A DNA stretch of 19,636 nt from an uncultured Bacilli bacterium (GTDB taxonomy: Bacteria; Bacillota_I; Bacilli_A; RF39; UBA660). Shown here one piece after another: positions 15,340-19,636 of the stretch. Location of the stretch: NCBI GenBank assembly GCA_944358495.1, contig CALVRF010000017.1, positions 1 through 19,636 of the forward strand, in the 5' to 3' direction. The notes beneath the pieces are model-generated. The model had not been told where the DNA came from. It searched no databases and worked only from the letters and a program-made list of their open reading frames with translations. Position 1 is the first letter of the stretch. Each line of letters starts with the position of its first letter. Made by a program: the position numbers and the translations under genes.

Positions 15340-16680
15340 ATGGTAAATAAGCTTTTTAGAATAATGCGCAACGCTTTTTTAGTTATTTTTAGTTTTTTGG
15401 GTATTTATTTATCAAATAAATCTAAAGTAGAACAAGATGTAAAAGATTTTAAGAAGGATTTTTTATTGGAAAATAGTGTTGATGGGGATGATGATGGAGA
15501 GCGTGCGGCTTTTAATTTGTATCATTTTAAATTTCAAAAAATTGATGAAGTTAAAGATGATAGATTAGAAGAATATAAAGATGAATTGTTAAAATTTCAA
15601 AAACTGCTTCCTAAAATATCCCTAAATGAAAAAATTCATAAAAAGATAGAAGAAGAATTAATTTTAATTGACAAAAGAATTGAACAAAGAGAAGAACTAG
15701 ACAACTTAGAAAATATAACAACAGATTATAAAAAGCCAGCGAATCAAGAGATTAGCGAAGAGGTGTTACTTAAACAAAAATTTGCAACTAAGATCAAGGA
15801 TGAAAAGGCGGCGTCAAACATTTTGGAAGATCCATCTGATAAAAGGACTTCTTTATCTCTAGCTGCCACAAAAAAGCCTAAAATTGATTTGTTAGAAGGG
15901 GAACCAATTATCGAAGAGCAACCGGAAACGTTAGAAAACTATTTATCAATTACTCCTATTTTGACACCACTTATGGTTCCTTTGGCAGTAGTACCATCTA
16001 AAGCAAAAATAACTAAGCCATTGCCGAGACAAGAAGTTAAACCATATTTCTCTAAAAGTAAAAGTGTTAAAGGGTCGGTTATGTCATCACCTTTACCGTT
16101 GAAATACTCAGAATCGTTAAAAACAGTTTATTCTGATAATAAGATAAATTTACCGATTAAGCCAGTTATTCCTTTAAAAGAAACTTTGATGGCATCAAAA
16201 ATGATAGATGATGATATTGCTAATAACGAAAAAATGTTTTCTAGCGATATTTCTTTAAAAGATATTAATCATTTATTGAAAAAAACAGATCCTACTTTAC
16301 CACTTCTTCTTTTTCGAAAGCGTAGTATTAAAAAATTATTTAGTCAGATAAAATTACACAATAATCTTAATAGTATTAATAAAAAATTGAAGGGGATTGT
16401 TAAACCATATAAACATTTATCTTTTCTAACACTTTTTAGTAAAAAACGTATTTTAATTAAAACTAAAGAGGCATTAATGGATAATTTAGATAATTTGTAC
16501 AATCTAAAAATCTCACTTTATAAAAATTATGGTGACGAGGCTGATACTGATGAGTTTCAAGAATTGCTTAGACAAATAGAAAATATGGAATTAGATTTAC
16601 AAAGTGAACTGGTTAAAAGCCAAAAGAAGGAATTAAAGCATAAGGTTAAAAAGAAAAGCTTATTTGGAAAATATCATTAA
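15340..16680 (+). CDS. lysine-rich membrane-anchored protein of unknown function
   Basis: I do not recognise this 446-residue protein. One hydrophobic segment at about residues 8-27 (NAFLVIFSFLGIYL) follows a basic start, suggesting an N-terminal anchor. A charged region with helical, possibly coiled segments follows (about 30-150), then a Pro/Ser/Lys-rich low-complexity middle (about 180-290). A second helical, very basic region (about 300-446) carries LRQIENMELDLQSELVKSQ and ends in KKKSLFGKYH. If the start is a non-cleaved anchor with basic residues inside, most of the protein could be on either face; this is unresolved. AAAGGAG lies 9 bases before the ATG at 15340; a TTG six bases upstream is too close to it. 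It has its own promoter and shares a terminator with the convergent HTH gene. Confidence 0.75.
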   Translation: MVNKLFRIMRNAFLVIFSFLGIYLSNKSKVEQDVKDFKKDFLLENSVDGDDDGERAAFNLYHFKFQKIDEVKDDRLEEYKDELLKFQKLLPKISLNEKIHKKIEEELILIDKRIEQREELDNLENITTDYKKPANQEISEEVLLKQKFATKIKDEKAASNILEDPSDKRTSLSLAATKKPKIDLLEGEPIIEEQPETLENYLSITPILTPLMVPLAVVPSKAKITKPLPRQEVKPYFSKSKSVKGSVMSSPLPLKYSESLKTVYSDNKINLPIKPVIPLKETLMASKMIDDDIANNEKMFSSDISLKDINHLLKKTDPTLPLLLFRKRSIKKLFSQIKLHNNLNSINKKLKGIVKPYKHLSFLTLFSKKRILIKTKEALMDNLDNLYNLKISLYKNYGDEADTDEFQELLRQIENMELDLQSELVKSQKKELKHKVKKKSLFGKYH

Positions 16681-16712
16681 AAAACATTAGTTACTTTTTT
16701 CTAATGTTTTTT
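16681..16712. terminator. bidirectional terminator embedded in the convergent HTH gene
   Basis: AAAACATTAG (16681-16690) and CTAATGTTTT (16701-16710) form a perfect 10-bp stem with a 10-base loop and T-runs on both strands. The loop carries the stop codon of the - strand HTH gene and one arm encodes its last residues. Confidence 0.8.
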
Positions 16713-16915
16713 TCTATAGTTATTGTGATGTTATGGATTTTAGCTATTTCTAATAAGGTATCTAAAAAAATCCGGTTACGTCCATTTTCAATATTGTTAA
16801 TACTGTCGCGACTACGTTTGATTGATTTAGCAAACTCAGTTTGCGACATTTCAGTCCATTCTCTAATTATTTTTATTATTTCTCCTGCTTTATAATTATT
16901 GGCTTTTATTTTCAT
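16691..16915 (-). CDS. small XRE-family DNA-binding protein
   Basis: This 74-residue protein is a single Cro/C1-type helix-turn-helix domain. It includes AGEIIKIIREWTEMSQTEFAKS (two helices), then IKRSRDSINNIENGRNRIFLD, where the recognition helix and the typical IENG-R signature lie. It ends in a short basic tail, NIRKK. Its size and the lack of other domains fit a dimeric repressor or an antitoxin-like regulator, but no toxin gene is adjacent. GAGGT lies 8 bases before the ATG. A perfect 9-bp inverted repeat about 50-75 bases upstream is a candidate operator. Its neighbours are a convergent unknown protein gene and a divergent surface protein gene. Confidence 0.82.
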   Translation of the reverse strand: MKIKANNYKAGEIIKIIREWTEMSQTEFAKSIKRSRDSINNIENGRNRIFLDTLLEIAKIHNITITIEKNIRKK

Positions 16916-16966
16916 TAACTTACACCTCGCCCCTTAGTTTATCAACTCTAAAAAGGCATTTTACTT

Positions 16967-16991
16967 CTTTGAGTATCACTAGTACTCAAAG
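16967..16991. promoter_or_regulatory. perfect inverted repeat upstream of the small XRE gene (candidate operator)
   Basis: CTTTGAGTA (16967-16975) and TACTCAAAG (16983-16991) are exact reverse complements with a 7-base spacer that itself contains part of a CTAG. No T-run follows on either strand, so it does not look like a terminator. It lies in the divergent space between the XRE gene and the surface protein gene. Confidence 0.5.
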
Positions 16992-17015
16992 CGTGGAAAG
17001 AAAAAAAAGTGATGT

Positions 17016-17021
17016 TATAAT
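17016..17021 (+). promoter_or_regulatory. extended -10 element (TGTTATAAT) of unassigned target
   Basis: TATAAT preceded by TG-T is a good extended -10, but only tiny readings follow before the next promoter. It may give a longer leader for the surface protein gene, a short RNA, or nothing. Confidence 0.32.
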
Positions 17022-17108
17022 AAATGAGAAAATAGATGATATGCCATTAAAGAATAAAAATGTATAAATAGTTAATACTAAAAGCAGTTTAAAAATAAAC
17101 AAAATACA

Positions 17109-17138
17109 TTGTCGCAAAATGCATAAAAATGATATAAT
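17109..17138 (+). promoter_or_regulatory. promoter of the large surface protein gene
   Basis: TTGTCG (17109-17114), 18 bases, then TATAAT (17133-17138). The start codon is at 17157 with AAGGTGAG as ribosome binding site, giving a leader of only about a dozen bases. Confidence 0.48.
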
Positions 17139-17156
17139 AAAAATAAGGTGAGTATA

Positions 17157-19636
17157 ATGAAAAATAAAAATATAATAATAATTGGACTTATAGGAATAGT
17201 AATGATAATGGCCGTAAGTTATGCGGCTTTTAATAGTGCCTTAGATATTAAAGGAACTGGAGCTATAACTAGTAATTGGAAAATAATTATTAGTAATATC
17301 GCCTTAGAAGAAAAAACTGATGGAGCTGAAGAAGTCTCTAAAACATTTGATAATTTGAGTGCGAATTTTAACTTTAATTTAAATGCGCCTGGGGATAGTA
17401 TTAAATATGCCGTAACAGTATCTAATGAGGGAACATTAAATGCGGTATTGGATTCAATAAAAATAAATATGAATGGAACGGATATTATAAACTATACTGT
17501 GGAGGGAATAGAATCGGGAAGTCCATTAAATGTTGATGAAGATAAAACCTTTTATGTCACCTTTAAGTTTAATGAAGATGTAACCAGTATGCCGGAACAA
17601 ACAAGTTTTAATCTAACTATGGGACTTAATTACTTACAAGAGGGTAATGATACTAACTTTAGTACAGCAGATACTGATACATCAGGAGAGTTAGCTATAA
17701 ATAGTATAAGTTTAGAGCCAGAAGAACAAAGGATAAAAGTAACAGTTAATGCTTCAAATGCCATAAAATATTATTATTCAATAGATAATAATTCATGGTA
17801 TGAAAGTGATAGTAACGTTTATACTTTAACTAATTTAGATATTTATAAAGATTATACAGTTTATGTAAAAGCTGAGGATAGTGAAGGTAATGTTGTATTT
17901 TCATCAGCTTCAACGAAAACAACTGATGAAACTAATCCAAACTTAGCTATTACTGAGAAAGATATCATTGAAGGTGAGAATGGTTGGAATAATGGAGTTA
18001 CCTTAAATACAAGTGTAAGAGATAATGGAACTATAACTGATGTGCTATATTGTGTAACTTCAGAAGAAACTTGTGAGCCAAGTCAAACAGCAACATTAAA
18101 TAATGGAAGCTTTGATTATATTTTTGAAGAAAATAGTTTAGAGCAGAAATTATGTGTTAAAGCTACTGATGAAGCCGGAAATGAACATACGGAATGTTCA
18201 CAAGGATATTTAGTCGACGGAATAGAACCAGTAGTTGATAATTTAACTTTAACGCCTGATGATGATACATTGTTAGTGGAAGTAGAAGCTAGTGATAAAG
18301 GAAGTGGACCTTATACCTACTATTATAGTAAAGATAATGGAAATAGCTATGTAGAGAGTCAAAATCCAAATTATACATTTACCGATTTACCAGAGGCTGA
18401 GTATTTAATTGTTGTATATGTAAAAGATGCTGCTGGTAATATATCAATAACTAAAGCCGGAAGTACAACGATAAAACACGCTGCCTTCTGTGGACATAAT
18501 GATATTGACGATTTGGGAGATTGTGTAATAGCTACCGAGGCAGGAAATGAAAATGATATCGAAACAGCCAAACAAGAAATAGAAGCAAAAGGTACACCCA
18601 ATTTTAATATAACTAGTCCAAGTATTAATTATGAAGAAAGGATTTCGAGTGCCACATCAACATATGATACTAATTTAGCAGATTTATATGTCGGGACTGG
18701 TTATACTTTTAATGAAACAACAGGAATGTATAGTATAACAAATGGAAAAACAACAGATCCATCAACCTTAGATTTTAGTAGTGGGCAGGTTTATTATACG
18801 AATATTGCAACATGGGATACTACAACTGCACTAATGTATCAAATAACTGGAGTGACCACTTCTACTGATAATAGTACGGGTACAGTAACATATACACTTA
18901 CCAAATATAATTACACACAATCTCCGGCCAATTATGATACAAGTGAAATCGGATTATATGCTGGAACTGATGATGATGGAACTACTTATTATTACCGTGG
19001 CTCAGTTGGTGGTAACTATGTTAAGTTTGATGATAAATATTGGAGAATAATCAGAGTCAATGGTGATGGAACAGTCAGATTAATATATGATGGAACTTCA
19101 GCTCATGCGAATGGGGAAGCCACAAGTAATAGACAAGTAGGAACCAGCCCTTTTAATTCATATATAAACGATAATACATATGTTGGATATATGTATGGCG
19201 ATACAAGTAAGTTTGAACAAACTGATAGTGGTTCAACGACCTTTAATTATACAGGATTGTCAAATACTGCAAGATATTATTTTGGAACAAGTTATACGTT
19301 TAATCCAAGCTCGAGAAGTTATACTTTGTCTGGAGATTTACATAGTGGAACATTAAGTAGTGATGAGGTAGGGTACTATACATGCTTTAGTACCTCAAGT
19401 GCTGCAAGCTGTCAAAGATTATATTACACCACAAGATATAATAGTAGCACATCGATGACAGTTAGCGCGCGTGAATATGGTACAACATCATTAGAAAATT
19501 CAGTAGAGAATGTAAATAACAGTGATATAAAAAACTATTTAGATAATTGGTATCAGAATAATTTAAGTGATGTTGATGATAAAATATCTAAAGATGCCAC
19601 CTTCTGCAACAATCGAAATAAGTCAACAATCAGTAA
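17157..19636 (+). CDS. large exported surface protein with TasA-like N-terminus and Ig-like domains (3' end outside window)
   Basis: The frame is open from ATG 17157 to the window edge, giving at least 826 residues without a stop. A membrane signal (about 5-24, IIIIGLIGIVMIMAVSYAAF) leads into a TasA/camelysin-like region (GTGAITSNWKI, then NAPGDSIKYAVTVSNEGTLNAVL). Next come an Ig- or fibronectin-like domain at about 180-260 and two Ig-like domains at about 262-355 and 356-440 (ending VKDAAGNIS and similar). A cysteine-containing linker (AAFCGHND) is followed by a Tyr/Thr/Ser/Asn-rich region holding a RGSVGGNYVKF...WRIIRVNGDGTVRLIY motif at about 613-645. I remember this motif from uncharacterised surface proteins of gut Bacilli. 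Cysteines recur in pairs, so disulfides are possible. ATA, GGA and GTA codons are more frequent than in the agu and pot genes. AAGGTGAG precedes the start. It is likely an adhesin or cell-surface fibre component; function unproven. Confidence 0.82.
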   Translation, partial: MKNKNIIIIGLIGIVMIMAVSYAAFNSALDIKGTGAITSNWKIIISNIALEEKTDGAEEVSKTFDNLSANFNFNLNAPGDSIKYAVTVSNEGTLNAVLDSIKINMNGTDIINYTVEGIESGSPLNVDEDKTFYVTFKFNEDVTSMPEQTSFNLTMGLNYLQEGNDTNFSTADTDTSGELAINSISLEPEEQRIKVTVNASNAIKYYYSIDNNSWYESDSNVYTLTNLDIYKDYTVYVKAEDSEGNVVFSSASTKTTDETNPNLAITEKDIIEGENGWNNGVTLNTSVRDNGTITDVLYCVTSEETCEPSQTATLNNGSFDYIFEENSLEQKLCVKATDEAGNEHTECSQGYLVDGIEPVVDNLTLTPDDDTLLVEVEASDKGSGPYTYYYSKDNGNSYVESQNPNYTFTDLPEAEYLIVVYVKDAAGNISITKAGSTTIKHAAFCGHNDIDDLGDCVIATEAGNENDIETAKQEIEAKGTPNFNITSPSINYEERISSATSTYDTNLADLYVGTGYTFNETTGMYSITNGKTTDPSTLDFSSGQVYYTNIATWDTTTALMYQITGVTTSTDNSTGTVTYTLTKYNYTQSPANYDTSEIGLYAGTDDDGTTYYYRGSVGGNYVKFDDKYWRIIRVNGDGTVRLIYDGTSAHANGEATSNRQVGTSPFNSYINDNTYVGYMYGDTSKFEQTDSGSTTFNYTGLSNTARYYFGTSYTFNPSSRSYTLSGDLHSGTLSSDEVGYYTCFSTSSAASCQRLYYTTRYNSSTSMTVSAREYGTTSLENSVENVNNSDIKNYLDNWYQNNLSDVDDKISKDATFCNNRNKSTIS

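Noticed and set aside
16967..16991. Inverted repeat as a rho-independent terminator
   Set aside because: Neither strand has a T-run after the stem.
17022..17070. Tiny readings after the extended -10 at 17016 as a small peptide gene
   Set aside because: The readings are only a few codons, lack a ribosome binding site and show no recognisable sequence.
1..19636. Mycoplasma-type genetic code (TGA as Trp), suggested by the AT-rich composition
   Set aside because: Several good genes end in TGA at the expected family length, and Trp codons are TGG.
1..19636. CRISPR array, tRNA or rRNA genes
   Set aside because: No regularly spaced direct repeats, cloverleaf-like sequences or conserved rRNA stretches were seen on reading both strands.

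Overview
The window is strongly AT-rich DNA from what looks like a gut-associated Bacillota of the class Bacilli (Erysipelotrichia or RF39-like). This rests on base composition, Gram-positive ribosome binding sites (GGAGG), sigma-A promoters with frequent TGn extended -10 elements, lipobox lipoproteins and large repetitive surface proteins. TGA is used as a stop (for example agmatine deiminase and the XRE-membrane protein) and Trp is TGG, so the code is standard and not the Mycoplasma code. The lineage is an inference.

Layout. 1-201: 3' end of a YhcG-type (DUF1016, PD-(D/E)XK nuclease) gene on +, followed by tandem hairpins. 415-981 (-): a YdcF/DUF218-like protein. 1141-5614 (-): a complete agmatine deiminase operon in the order seen in enterococci and oral streptococci: putrescine carbamoyltransferase, agmatine/putrescine antiporter, agmatine deiminase, carbamate kinase. 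It has its own promoter and a terminator. 5680-9492 (-): a complete potABCD-type polyamine ABC importer operon, also with its own promoter and terminator. 9525-10598 (+): a CorA-family magnesium transporter. 10604-13358 (-): an arylsulfotransferase-family membrane-anchored protein and, upstream of it, an XRE regulator fused to a transmembrane segment and an extracellular cysteine domain. 13436-13770: a decayed TnpB (IS200/IS605) relic. 13838-16710 (+): an LppM-like lipoprotein with an additional C-terminal membrane anchor, a 91-residue protein and a 446-residue lysine-rich membrane-anchored protein, neither of which I recognise. 16691-16915 (-): a 74-residue XRE regulator with a perfect inverted repeat upstream. 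17157-end (+): the first 826 residues of a large exported surface protein that runs off the window.

How the genes work together. The agu genes take up agmatine in exchange for putrescine, deiminate it to carbamoylputrescine, phosphorolyse that to putrescine and carbamoyl phosphate, and use carbamate kinase to make ATP, with NH3 relieving acid stress. The pot operon just upstream is an importer normally specific for spermidine or putrescine. Its binding protein, however, lacks several residues that contact polyamine in E. coli PotD, so its ligand is open: agmatine, another amine, or a classical polyamine bound differently. No aguR-type regulator is visible next to the agu genes.

The most interesting items are the PotD pocket changes beside the agmatine operon, the TnpB relic, the dually anchored LppM-like protein, the membrane-spanning XRE regulator next to the sulfotransferase, and the large surface protein.
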